In this document: one piece after another, positions 8,074-14,037 of the stretch
Position numbering within the stretch: position 1 is the stretch's first letter
Layout: every line of letters begins with the position of its first letter
DNA from: Tannerella sp.
GTDB taxonomy: Bacteria; Bacteroidota; Bacteroidia; Bacteroidales; Tannerellaceae
NCBI GenBank assembly: GCA_031288935.1
Contig: JAITQL010000041.1
Coordinates: forward strand, 1-14,037
Direction of reading: 5' to 3'
DNA length: 14,037 nucleotides
The notes under the pieces: generated by a model
Told to the model about the DNA's origin: nothing
The model's database searches: none
What the model saw: the letters and a program-made list of their open reading frames with translations, nothing else
Position numbers and translations under genes: made by a program

Positions 8074-8320
8074 AACAAATAATGTAACTCAATACCTCTG
8101 TTATCCCTGCAAATACAGGTGCAAGGCTCCCGTTCGCAAAGGAAGTTTCCTGCCCTCTCTGTTTGTGACCCTGTACAGTTCTTTGTTATTCATTATTTCC
8201 CGGTTTTGTTTATATGCTCACGGCGAGTGTATTTCAAGTCGTGCATTATAGACAGTGCAATCTACATTGATGAAGTACTTCCTCCTTCAATCTATTAATT
8301 AAACATAAAATACAGTAGTG
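8074..8320. other. Intergenic stretch with no recognised gene
   Basis: This gap follows the rhamnosidase stop. It is more AT-rich than the flanking gene. I see no convincing terminator: CCTG...CAGG and AGGAA...TTCCT pairs are too short and lack a T-tract. A perfect 10-bp palindrome GAAGTACTTC lies at 8272-8281 with no assigned role. Confidence 0.5.
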
Positions 8321-8355
8321 TGTATTGCATAGTATAATAGCATTGCATACATTTG
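8321..8355 (+). promoter_or_regulatory. padR-pspC promoter with overlapping dyad (candidate PadR operator)
   Basis: TTG at 8325-8327, a 20-bp spacer and TACATTTG at 8348-8355 match the Bacteroidota promoter consensus (TTTG, 19-21 bp, TAnnTTTG) and lie 23 bp before the padR ATG. Positions 8321-8351 form an imperfect dyad centred on 8336 with 10 of 15 paired positions: it begins TGTAT and ends ATACA. ATTGCATA also recurs directly at 8324-8331 and 8342-8349. A dyad covering the promoter fits autorepression, which is common for PadR regulators; the binding itself is inference. Confidence 0.7.
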
Positions 8356-8378
8356 CGGCAAATTTAGAAAGTAAACCA

Positions 8379-8711
8379 ATGAATGTAGAAAACGTACAAT
8401 CGCAAATGAGAAAGGGCATACTGGAGTATTGCATTCTTTTGCTGCTCGAAAAAGAGCCTTCATATACATCCGACATTATTCAGAAATTGCAGGATGCTCA
8501 ATTAATTGTTGTGGAAGGAACCTTATACCCGTTGCTTACACGACTGAAAAATAGTGGACTGTTGAGTTACAATTGGGTGGAATCGACACAAGGGCCGCCG
8601 CGTAAATATTACCGGTTGACGGAAGATGGCGCTGCGTTCCTGAAGGAGCTGGAAATTTCCTGGAAGGAACTGAACGATACAATCAATCACATCAAAAACA
8701 ATTTTAATTAA
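8379..8711 (+). CDS. PadR family transcriptional regulator
   Basis: This is a 110-residue winged-helix DNA-binding protein that likely acts as a dimeric repressor of its own operon. RKGILEYCILLLLEKEPSYTSDIIQKL (11-37) covers the first helices. EGTLYPLLTRLKNSGLL (46-62) is the diagnostic PadR recognition-helix segment, and GPPRKYYRLTEDG (72-84) is the wing and following strand. A short C-terminal helix (86-106) would mediate dimer contacts. The ATG at 8379 is chosen over the ATG at 8325 because the latter lies inside the promoter. pspC starts 8 bp after the stop, so the two form an operon. Pairing of a short PadR protein with a PspC-domain membrane protein is common in Bacteroidota. The inducing signal is unknown. 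Confidence 0.93.
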   Translation: MNVENVQSQMRKGILEYCILLLLEKEPSYTSDIIQKLQDAQLIVVEGTLYPLLTRLKNSGLLSYNWVESTQGPPRKYYRLTEDGAAFLKELEISWKELNDTINHIKNNFN

Positions 8712-8719
8712 GTATAAAG

Positions 8720-9835
8720 ATGAAAAAGACATTAACTGTAAACTTGGGAGGAATCGTTTTCCATATAGATGAAGACGCTTATCAATTACTGGACACTTAT
8801 CTTTCCAACCTCCGCATCCATTTCAGCCGTGAAGAAGGTACGGATGAAATCATGAATGATTTTGAGGCTCGGATTTCCGAGTTATTAAGCGAACGGATCA
8901 AACTCGGTTTTCGAGTGATTACTATTGAGCACATTGAAGATGTGATCAAACGAATGGGGAAGCCGGAAGAAATTTTTGCCGGCGACGAGGAGAAGCAGGA
9001 TAATGAAAATGGAAACGCTTCTTTTCAGGAATCCGACTCCAAAGGGAAAAAACGATTGATGCGCGATCCGGACGACTGCATGCTGGGAGGCGTAGCAAGC
9101 GGACTTGCCGCGTATTTCGGATGCGGCGTGACGGCGATGCGATTGATTTGGATCGTATTGTTCTTCCTGCCGCTTCCCATTCCGATGGTGATCATTTATC
9201 TGATTTTATGGATCGTCACTCCGAATGCCAAAACGGCGGCAGACAAACTGATCATGCGCGGGATAAACGTCAATCTGGCCAATATCGGCAAAACGGTAAC
9301 GGACAGTTTCGACAGGGTGTCCAATCAGGTCAACGACTATCTGCAGTCCGGCGAGCCACGGTCGACCCTGCAAAGGATCGCGGATTTCATCGTGTCATTT
9401 GTTGGCGCACTGTTGAAAATCGGCGCTGTGCTGATCGGTATCCTGCTGATTCCGGTATTGCTGTTTGTGGTTTTCATTCTGCTCATTGTCGTTGTCGCTT
9501 TGATTGTGGGAAGCATCGGCAGCCTGTTCTGGATTCCCGGACTGGGCACAAATATCGAAATCATCCAGCATGCCCCGGAATATCTGTCGGTGCTGTTCAG
9601 CGTTGGAGGAATTATCTCTCTGGGTATTCCCCTGGTAGCCTTAATATACACGTTCAGCGGAAAATTCTTGAAATTAAAACCGATGCCTTCCGGCATCAAA
9701 TGGGGATTGATCATCCTTTGGATGATTTCATTGGCGGTTTGTATCGTCAGTATCATTACCGTTCTGAAATTGAATATGGCAGACTGCTATTCATTCCTTT
9801 ATTTTCCAGCTCCGACTCCCTTTATGACGGCATAA
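8720..9835 (+). CDS. PspC domain membrane protein
   Basis: This 371-residue inner-membrane protein carries a PspC domain and probably takes part in envelope-stress sensing or response. Residues 1-88 form a soluble N-terminal domain (NLGGIVFHIDEDAYQLLDTYLSNL, then a VIKRMGKPEEIF end) typical of Bacteroidota PspC proteins, followed by an acidic, polar linker. The PspC domain is at about 112-168: RLMRDPDDCMLGGVASGLAAYFG, then two membrane helices. Further hydrophobic segments lie at about 225-272, 287-312 and 326-350. A basic or amphipathic stretch between 170 and 215 would face the cytoplasm. The last 20 residues (ADCYSFLYFPAPTPFMTA) are not obviously part of a domain. A terminator follows about 40 bp after the stop, ending the operon. 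Confidence 0.9.
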   Translation: MKKTLTVNLGGIVFHIDEDAYQLLDTYLSNLRIHFSREEGTDEIMNDFEARISELLSERIKLGFRVITIEHIEDVIKRMGKPEEIFAGDEEKQDNENGNASFQESDSKGKKRLMRDPDDCMLGGVASGLAAYFGCGVTAMRLIWIVLFFLPLPIPMVIIYLILWIVTPNAKTAADKLIMRGINVNLANIGKTVTDSFDRVSNQVNDYLQSGEPRSTLQRIADFIVSFVGALLKIGAVLIGILLIPVLLFVVFILLIVVVALIVGSIGSLFWIPGLGTNIEIIQHAPEYLSVLFSVGGIISLGIPLVALIYTFSGKFLKLKPMPSGIKWGLIILWMISLAVCIVSIITVLKLNMADCYSFLYFPAPTPFMTA

Positions 9836-9872
9836 CGCTGCCGGCAGGCAGGATGAGATACAGGCATATTAT

Positions 9873-9913
9873 GGCCGGGAACGTTGCTTACGACTTTCCC
9901 GGCCGTTTTATTT
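9873..9913 (+). terminator. Intrinsic terminator of padR-pspC
   Basis: GGCCGGGAA (9873-9881) pairs with TTCCCGGCC (9896-9904) as a 9-bp GC-rich stem with a 14-nt loop, followed by GTTTTATTT. It lies 37 bp after the pspC stop. Confidence 0.85.
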
Positions 9914-9956
9914 CAGAATGCTTTATAAAAGGAGTGTTTTGCTGCATACGGAGGTG

Positions 9957-9988
9957 TATAAAAAATTAAAGGCTGTCTCCCGACAACC
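9957..9988 (-). terminator. Hairpin and U-tract on the minus strand
   Basis: Read on the minus strand, GGTTGTC (9988-9982), loop GGGA, GACAGCC (9977-9971) form a 7-bp stem with one G-U pair, followed by TTTAATTTTTT. This has the form of an intrinsic terminator for leftward transcription. The GAGACAGCC segment also resembles ends of some Bacteroidota insertion sequences, so a mobile-element relic is possible. Confidence 0.5.
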
Positions 9989-10036
9989 CCTAATCAACTT
10001 TGTTAACCTTAAATCTAATACTATTATGAAAAAACC
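9958..10036 (-). ncRNA. Candidate small RNA of about 80 nt
   Basis: A full minus-strand promoter match (10043-10073) is followed by a hairpin and U-tract ending near 9958, with no open reading frame of note between them on that strand. The predicted transcript runs leftward between the pspC terminator and frdB. No known RNA family was recognised. It is opposite in strand to the short open frame at 10026-10145. This is inferred from signals only; the right part could instead be the leader of a lost gene and the left part a relic of an insertion-sequence end. Confidence 0.35.
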
Positions 10037-10145
10037 ACGGCGCAAAGGTAAACTCATTTCACGCATCTATCAAGTATTTTCCTCTAAAAGATGTTATGAT
10101 GGAACGCGCAAAGTGCAAATTAACATTAATCTGCTCTATATTTAA
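10026..10145 (+). CDS. Possible 39-residue basic peptide or truncated gene start
   Basis: The frame runs MKKPRRKGKLISRIYQ to INLLYI and is rich in Lys and Arg near its N-terminus. The upstream sequence TTAACCTTAAATCTAATAC just before the ATG resembles leaders I associate with SusC-type genes in Bacteroidales, so this may be the surviving 5' end of a lost receptor gene. No hydrophobic signal core follows the basic start, and no strong promoter was found on this strand. Coding status is doubtful. Confidence 0.2.
   Translation: MKKPRRKGKLISRIYQVFSSKRCYDGTRKVQININLLYI
10043..10073 (-). promoter_or_regulatory. Minus-strand promoter match in the pspC-frdB gap
   Basis: On the minus strand TTG (10073-10071), an exact 20-bp spacer and TACCTTTG (10050-10043) match the Bacteroidota consensus at both boxes. 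No annotated minus-strand gene lies downstream before pspC, which points to a small RNA or an unused match. Confidence 0.45.
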
Positions 10146-10211
10146 GGCCTTCAAGCAAACAAATGCCATCCGATACCTCATTATAGCGAACATTTTGACA
10201 CCATTCTTTCA

Positions 10212-10967
10212 TCAGTCTTTCAGTTTCGCAGCAAGAAATTCCCGATTCAGGCGTGCGATGTTCGTCACCGAAATGCTTTTCGGACATTCGGCTTCACATG
10301 CACGGGTATTGGTGCAGTTGCCGAAGCCGAGTTCGTCCATTTTGGCCACCATTGCCTTGGCACGCCGGGCGGCTTCGACCCGTCCCTGCGGCAGCAAAGC
10401 CAGCTGGCTAACCTTGGCCGAGACAAACAGCATGGCCGAGCCGTTCTTGCAGGCAGCAGCACATGCGCCGCACCCGATGCACGCGGCTGCGTCCATTGCC
10501 AAATCGGCATCGTCCTTCGGTATGGGGATCGCATTGGCATCGGGTATGCCCCCGGTGTTGACCGATACGAAGCCCCCGGCCTGCATGATCTTGTCGTAGG
10601 CCTGACGGTCGACCGTCAGGTCGCGAATCACCGGAAAACCGGCCGATCGCCACGGCTCTACGGTAATGGTTTCCCCGTCCCCGAACTTGCGCATGTGGAG
10701 CTGGCAGGTCGTTACGGCCGTGTCCGGCCCGTGCGGGTGACCGTTGATGTAGAGCGAACACATGCCGCAAATGCCTTCGCGGCAGTCGTGATCAAAGAAT
10801 ACCGGCTCTTTGCCTTCGCCGATCAACTGTTCGTTGAGCACATCCAGCATTTCAAGGAACGATGTTCCCTGCGAAATTCCCTTCAGCGGGTACGTCTCGA
10901 AAGCGCCTTTCACTTTTGGCCCCCGCTGACGCCATACTTTCAATGTTATATCAATATTTCTGTCCAT
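10212..10967 (-). CDS. frdB: Succinate dehydrogenase/fumarate reductase iron-sulfur subunit
   Basis: This 251-residue subunit relays electrons between the flavin in FrdA and the hemes in FrdC. The N-terminal ferredoxin domain binds [2Fe-2S] through Cys62, Cys67, Cys70 (CREGICGMC) and Cys88. The C-terminal domain has [11 protein letters not shown] (Cys163, 166, 169, 173) and [12 protein letters not shown] (Cys218, 224, 228), the complete set for one [4Fe-4S] and one [3Fe-4S] cluster; none is missing. It is the last gene of the frdCAB order, starting 15 bp after frdA ends. Sequence alone does not set the direction; in anaerobic Bacteroidales the complex works mainly as a fumarate reductase using menaquinol, and sdhB is an equally valid name. 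A perfect 20-bp palindrome lies within the gene. Confidence 0.96.
   Translation of the reverse strand: MDRNIDITLKVWRQRGPKVKGAFETYPLKGISQGTSFLEMLDVLNEQLIGEGKEPVFFDHDCREGICGMCSLYINGHPHGPDTAVTTCQLHMRKFGDGETITVEPWRSAGFPVIRDLTVDRQAYDKIMQAGGFVSVNTGGIPDANAIPIPKDDADLAMDAAACIGCGACAAACKNGSAMLFVSAKVSQLALLPQGRVEAARRAKAMVAKMDELGFGNCTNTRACEAECPKSISVTNIARLNREFLAAKLKD
10601..10620. promoter_or_regulatory. Perfect 20-bp palindrome within frdB
   Basis: CCTGACGGTCGACCGTCAGG equals its own reverse complement over all 20 bases. Its centre CGGTCGACCG is the same 10-bp core found at some unit junctions of the 22-bp array at 4565-4830. It encodes Leu-Thr-Val-Asp-Arg-Gln in frdB, so it may be incidental to coding. 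No binding protein is known to me. Confidence 0.45.
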
Positions 10968-10982
10968 TGTCGTTCTTTTTTA

Positions 10983-12929
10983 TCAGTTCTTGTAATTCCG
11001 TTGCTGACGTACCACAAACTCGTACTCCAACGGTTCTTTCAACATCACCGGGTCTTTGTCCTCTCCCTGGTAGCTCCAGCAGGAGACGTAGGAGAAGCGG
11101 TCGTCGTGACGCAACGCTTCACCGTCCGGGGTCTGATGCTCTTCTCGGAAGTGACCGCCGCAGGATTCAGCGCGGTCGTACGAGTCGTGAGCCATCAGTT
11201 CGCCGATCTCGATGAAGTCCGCCAGCCGCAGCGCCTTGTCAAGCTCCACGTTCAGGTCGGCGGCATCGCCGGGGATGCGCACGTTGCTCCAAAACTCTTT
11301 CTTCAGCTCCCTGATTTGCGCGATGGCCTTTTTCAGGCCTTCGGCGTTGCGTGCCATGCCGACAAAATCCCACATGATGTGTCCCAGTTCCTTGTGAATA
11401 CTGTCGACGGAGCGTTGCCCCTTGATGCTCATCAGTCGCGTGATGCGGTCTTCGATCTCCTTCTCCGCCTGTTCAAATTCCGGCGCGTCGGTCTTGAAGC
11501 GCGGCACCTGGATATGGTCGGCCAGGTAGTTCTGAATGGTGTAGGGCAGGACAAAGTATCCGTCGGCCAGTCCCTGCATCAGGGCGGACGCGCCCAGACG
11601 GTTGGCGCCGTGGTCGGAGAAGTTGGCTTCGCCGATGGCAAACAGGCCGGGCACGCTGGTCATCAGTTCGTAGTCCACCCACAGGCCGCCCATCGAATAG
11701 TGCAGCGCGGGGAAGATCATCATGGGCGTTTCGTAGGGATTTTCGTCCACGATCTTTTCATACATCTGGAAGAGGTTGCCGTAGCGTTGCTCGACGACCT
11801 TTTTACCCAGCCGGCCGATGGCCTCGGAAAAGTCCAGGTAAACGGCCTGTCCCGATCCTGCGCCGTAACCCGCGTCGCAGCGTTCCTTGGCTGCGCGCGA
11901 AGCTACGTCGCGCGGCACCAGGTTGCCGAAGGCCGGATAGCGACGTTCCAGGTAGTAGTCGCGGTCTTCCTCGGCGATCTGCGTCGGTTTCAGTTTGCCT
12001 GCGCGGATGGCCTCCGCATCTTCCTTCTTCTTCGGCACCCAGATGCGCCCGTCGTTACGCAGCGACTCGGACATCAGCGTCAGCTTGGACTGAAACTCGC
12101 CGTGCACCGGGATACATGTCGGGTGGATTTGCACGTAGCACGGATTGGCGAAGCAGGCGCCTTTCCTGTAGCATTGCCAGGCTGCCGATCCGTTGGACGC
12201 CATCGCGTTGGTGGAAAGGAAGAACGTGTTCACGTATCCCCCCGTGGCCACGACTACGGCATGGGCGGCAAAGCGTTCCAGCTTTCCGCTGACGAGGTTG
12301 CGGGCGATGATGCCGCGTGCGCGGCCGTCGATCTTGACCACGTCCACCATCTCGTGGCGCGTATACATTTTCACTTTTCCCAGTCCGATCTGGCGGCTCA
12401 GGGCGGAGTAGGCGCCCAGCAGCAGCTGCTGCCCCGTCTGGCCGCGGGCGTAGAACGTACGCGATACCTGTGCGCCGCCGAACGAGCGGTTGTCGAGCAG
12501 TCCGCCGTATTCGCGGGCAAAGGGCACGCCCTGCGCCACGCACTGGTCGATGATGGAATTGGACACCTCGGCCAGCCGGTAAACGTTGGCTTCGCGGGCG
12601 CGATAGTCGCCCCCCTTGATGGTGTCGTAAAAAAGACGGTACACCGAGTCGCCGTCGTTCTGATAGTTCTTTGCCGCATTGATTCCCCCCTGGGCGGCGA
12701 TGGAGTGCGCCCGTCGCGGAGAATCCTGGATGCAGAAATTAAACACGTTGAAGCCCATTTCGGCCAGCGATGCGGCAGCCGATGCGCCGGCCAGTCCCGT
12801 ACCGACGACGATGATGTCCAGCCGGCGTTTGTTGGCCGGATTCACCAGTTTCTGATGCGCCTTGTAGCCTGTCCATTTTTCAGCCAGCGGGCCTTCCGGT
12901 ATCTTTGAATTTATTTGATTCATATCCAT
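10983..12929 (-). CDS. frdA: Succinate dehydrogenase/fumarate reductase flavoprotein subunit
   Basis: The 648-residue catalytic subunit interconverts fumarate and succinate on the cytoplasmic face of the membrane. The FAD-binding Rossmann motif is [19 protein letters not shown] (41-59). [16 protein letters not shown] holds His75, the expected covalent FAD attachment site. Substrate-site and catalytic candidates are His269 in HPT, Arg340/Arg345 in [10 protein letters not shown], His410 in HYSMGG and Arg444 in [10 protein letters not shown]. The remaining sequence is capping and C-terminal helical domains; no signal peptide is seen, as expected. Length and sequence are close to the Bacteroides type-B enzyme. 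It starts 22 bp after frdC ends; the first Met is used, although Met3 is possible. Confidence 0.97.
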   Translation of the reverse strand: MDMNQINSKIPEGPLAEKWTGYKAHQKLVNPANKRRLDIIVVGTGLAGASAAASLAEMGFNVFNFCIQDSPRRAHSIAAQGGINAAKNYQNDGDSVYRLFYDTIKGGDYRAREANVYRLAEVSNSIIDQCVAQGVPFAREYGGLLDNRSFGGAQVSRTFYARGQTGQQLLLGAYSALSRQIGLGKVKMYTRHEMVDVVKIDGRARGIIARNLVSGKLERFAAHAVVVATGGYVNTFFLSTNAMASNGSAAWQCYRKGACFANPCYVQIHPTCIPVHGEFQSKLTLMSESLRNDGRIWVPKKKEDAEAIRAGKLKPTQIAEEDRDYYLERRYPAFGNLVPRDVASRAAKERCDAGYGAGSGQAVYLDFSEAIGRLGKKVVEQRYGNLFQMYEKIVDENPYETPMMIFPALHYSMGGLWVDYELMTSVPGLFAIGEANFSDHGANRLGASALMQGLADGYFVLPYTIQNYLADHIQVPRFKTDAPEFEQAEKEIEDRITRLMSIKGQRSVDSIHKELGHIMWDFVGMARNAEGLKKAIAQIRELKKEFWSNVRIPGDAADLNVELDKALRLADFIEIGELMAHDSYDRAESCGGHFREEHQTPDGEALRHDDRFSYVSCWSYQGEDKDPVMLKEPLEYEFVVRQQRNYKN

Positions 12930-12951
12930 TTCGATGATTAAAGGGTAATAC

Positions 12952-13656
12952 TTAATGACAACTTATGCCGCAACAGAGGCTTTTAAGGTAGAAGGCGACG
13001 GTCACGAAGGCGAATCCCAGACAGATGGCGGTAGCAACGATGCGCCCGATCCATTTCCAGCGGTCAAGCCAGACGCCGTTGCTCCATCCGACGGTCTGGA
13101 CGGCGCTCCAGAAGCCGTGCGTCAAATGAAACCACAGTGCGGCGTACCAGACCAGATAGGCGATCACGATCCACGGCTGACTGAAGTAGTACTGTACGAA
13201 TGCCGCGCCGTCTTGCGTAGACACCGTCGCGCCGCCCAGGGCGACCGTGTGATGTCCCGTCAGTTCGGCAAACATCATTTTGTACCAGAACTGGCTGAAG
13301 TGCAGCAGCAGGAAGCCGATGACGACCAGTCCCAGCACGAACATGTTTTGCGAAGCCCAGCTGACGCCCTCCGGACGGCTGTTGACCGCATAGCGATCCT
13401 TCCCGCGCGCCTTCCGGTTTTGCAGCGTCAGCATCAGTGCATAAATAAAATGTATCGCGACGATTGCACCCAGGCCGACCGTCGCCGCGACGGCATACCA
13501 GTTCGCTCCCAACAGCGCACAGATTGTATTGTACGCTTCGGCCGAAAAGACTGCCGCCACATTCATGGACAAGTGAAACAGCAGGAATAGCACCAGCGTA
13601 GCGCCGGAGATACTCATCACCAGTTTCCTCCCGATAGAAGAATGTAGTAACCACAT
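12952..13656 (-). CDS. frdC: Succinate dehydrogenase/fumarate reductase diheme cytochrome b subunit
   Basis: The 234-residue membrane anchor carries two b-type hemes and the menaquinone site. Five membrane helices are visible at about 13-35, 55-78, 102-123, 158-180 and 203-225. The four His expected as heme ligands in type-B enzymes are His28, His69, His119 and His177 ([10 protein letters not shown]). The start [11 protein letters not shown] matches the usual beginning of Bacteroides FrdC, and the single large anchor without FrdD marks the diheme group. It is the first gene of frdCAB, with a promoter about 50 bp upstream. The tail ends SLCCGISCH, with three Cys in the last seven residues, which I do not recall as a family feature. 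Confidence 0.96.
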   Translation of the reverse strand: MWLLHSSIGRKLVMSISGATLVLFLLFHLSMNVAAVFSAEAYNTICALLGANWYAVAATVGLGAIVAIHFIYALMLTLQNRKARGKDRYAVNSRPEGVSWASQNMFVLGLVVIGFLLLHFSQFWYKMMFAELTGHHTVALGGATVSTQDGAAFVQYYFSQPWIVIAYLVWYAALWFHLTHGFWSAVQTVGWSNGVWLDRWKWIGRIVATAICLGFAFVTVAFYLKSLCCGISCH

Positions 13657-13703
13657 ATAGACGAAGTTTTAGTTAATTATAGAAATCAATTGCTTTACCG
13701 CCG

Positions 13704-13732
13704 CAAAGATACAACAAAATTCAAAGATACAA
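13704..13732 (-). promoter_or_regulatory. Candidate frdCAB promoter
   Basis: On the minus strand TTG (13732-13730), an 18-bp spacer and TATCTTTG (13711-13704) fit TTTG/TAnnTTTG, with the spacer slightly short. Transcription would begin about 40 nt before the frdC ATG. The -33 box directly abuts the 8-bp repeat tract. Confidence 0.6.
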
Positions 13733-13777
13733 GGATTCAAGGATTCAAGGATTCAAGGATTCAAAAATTCAAAGATT
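13722..13777 (-). repeat. Tract of seven 8-bp AATCnTTG units next to the frd promoter
   Basis: On the minus strand seven 8-bp units run toward frdC: AATCTTTG, AATTTTTG, four copies of AATCCTTG, then TATCTTTG, which is itself a consensus -7 box. The same 8-bp period occurs in repeat copy A before the rhamnosidase. Open frames through it (KDSRIQ-like peptides) are artefacts. Confidence 0.88.
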
Positions 13778-14037
13778 GCGCCGGTCCCCGGCAGAGGGCT
13801 ACTGTTCATGTCATCAGCGCAAGGGCAACGCCCTTCCGCCGTTTGTACGGACAAGCGATTGTTCGGGCGATCGTTGCGCCGTCATTCCGTGAGGAATGAC
13901 GGTACGGCGAATGTCTCTGCAACCGCCCGTTCCCGTGCTGGTGCTTGCCGGGGCATTGCCCTTCATGGCGGCTGCGCCGGGCGGGTTTGCCAGGCGGTAA
14001 CGGGTATCCTGAAAGAAACGCCGCGCTCCGTCCTTGC
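13771..14037. repeat. Composite dispersed repeat, copy B (cut by window end)
   Basis: This is the inverted counterpart of 4977-5260. Block 2 is 13771-13834 (57 of 64 identical) and block 1 is 13951-14037 (86 of 87 identical, running off the window). The core at 13835-13950 is unrelated to that of copy A and carries a different hairpin. No gene is recognised from 13657 to the window end. Confidence 0.88.
13879..13902. repeat. 10-bp hairpin in the core of repeat copy B
   Basis: CCGTCATTCC and GGAATGACGG form a perfect 10-bp stem around loop GTGA. The GTCATTCC...GGAATGAC pattern is a common dispersed palindrome in many bacterial genomes. There is no T-tract, so a terminator role is unlikely. 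Confidence 0.75.

Noticed and set aside
9121..9969. 282-residue plus-strand frame overlapping pspC, considered as evidence of a frameshift
   Set aside because: The pspC frame keeps its hydrophobic segments to the end; the overlapping frame is Arg/His-rich with no family resemblance.
9971..9988. Insertion-sequence terminal repeat
   Set aside because: GAGACAGCC resembles ends of some Bacteroidota insertion sequences, but no transposase or opposite end lies nearby, so only a relic could be claimed.
10695..12908. 737-residue plus-strand open frame
   Set aside because: It lies antisense to frdA and frdB in GC-rich coding DNA; frdA has complete family motifs while this translation has none.
13690..13899. 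69-residue frame with KDSRIQ repeats
   Set aside because: It is the translation of the 8-bp tract and the dispersed repeat.

Overview
The window looks like chromosomal DNA from a fairly GC-rich member of the Bacteroidales (Bacteroidota). The evidence is a TonB-dependent receptor with an N-terminal carboxypeptidase-regulatory-like domain, a glycine-lipid acyltransferase pair, a lipoprotein GH78 rhamnosidase, a PadR/PspC pair, a three-gene diheme succinate dehydrogenase/fumarate reductase operon close to the Bacteroides type, and several upstream boxes fitting the Bacteroidota -7 motif TAnnTTTG. The genus cannot be fixed by reading alone. No rRNA, tRNA, CRISPR array, complete insertion sequence or phage gene was seen.

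Layout. Positions 75-4394 (minus strand) hold glsA, glsB and a TonB-dependent receptor, read in that order. The two acyltransferases are 3 bp apart and should make N,O-diacylglycine (glycine lipid); the receptor follows after an 87-bp gap. Positions 4395-5352 are a long non-coding stretch between divergent genes. It contains a 22-bp-period tandem array (about 12 units) whose unit junctions form GTCGAC palindromes, then a composite dispersed repeat rich in hairpins. Positions 5353-8073 (plus) encode a secreted lipoprotein alpha-L-rhamnosidase standing alone. Positions 8321-9913 (plus) are a self-contained unit: promoter with an overlapping dyad, padR, pspC, terminator. Positions 9914-10211 carry no confident gene but do carry a minus-strand promoter match followed about 60-80 bp later by a hairpin plus U-tract, a candidate small RNA. 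Positions 10212-13656 (minus) are frdC-frdA-frdB. Positions 13657-14037 carry the frd promoter, an 8-bp repeat tract abutting it, and a second copy of the composite dispersed repeat in inverted orientation, cut by the window end.

How it fits together. The genes are mostly core envelope and energy functions: membrane lipid synthesis, outer-membrane uptake, glycan trimming, envelope-stress signalling and anaerobic respiration. The more unusual material is in the gaps. The same mosaic repeat lies upstream of both the rhamnosidase and the frd operon, in the same orientation relative to each gene, and in both places its gene-proximal end is an 8-bp AATCnTTG tract one base away from a Bacteroidota -7 box. 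The GTCGAC-centred array upstream of glsA shares its 10-bp core with a perfect 20-bp palindrome inside frdB. I see no clearly new multi-gene system; the best leads are these repeats, the candidate small RNA and the PadR operator.
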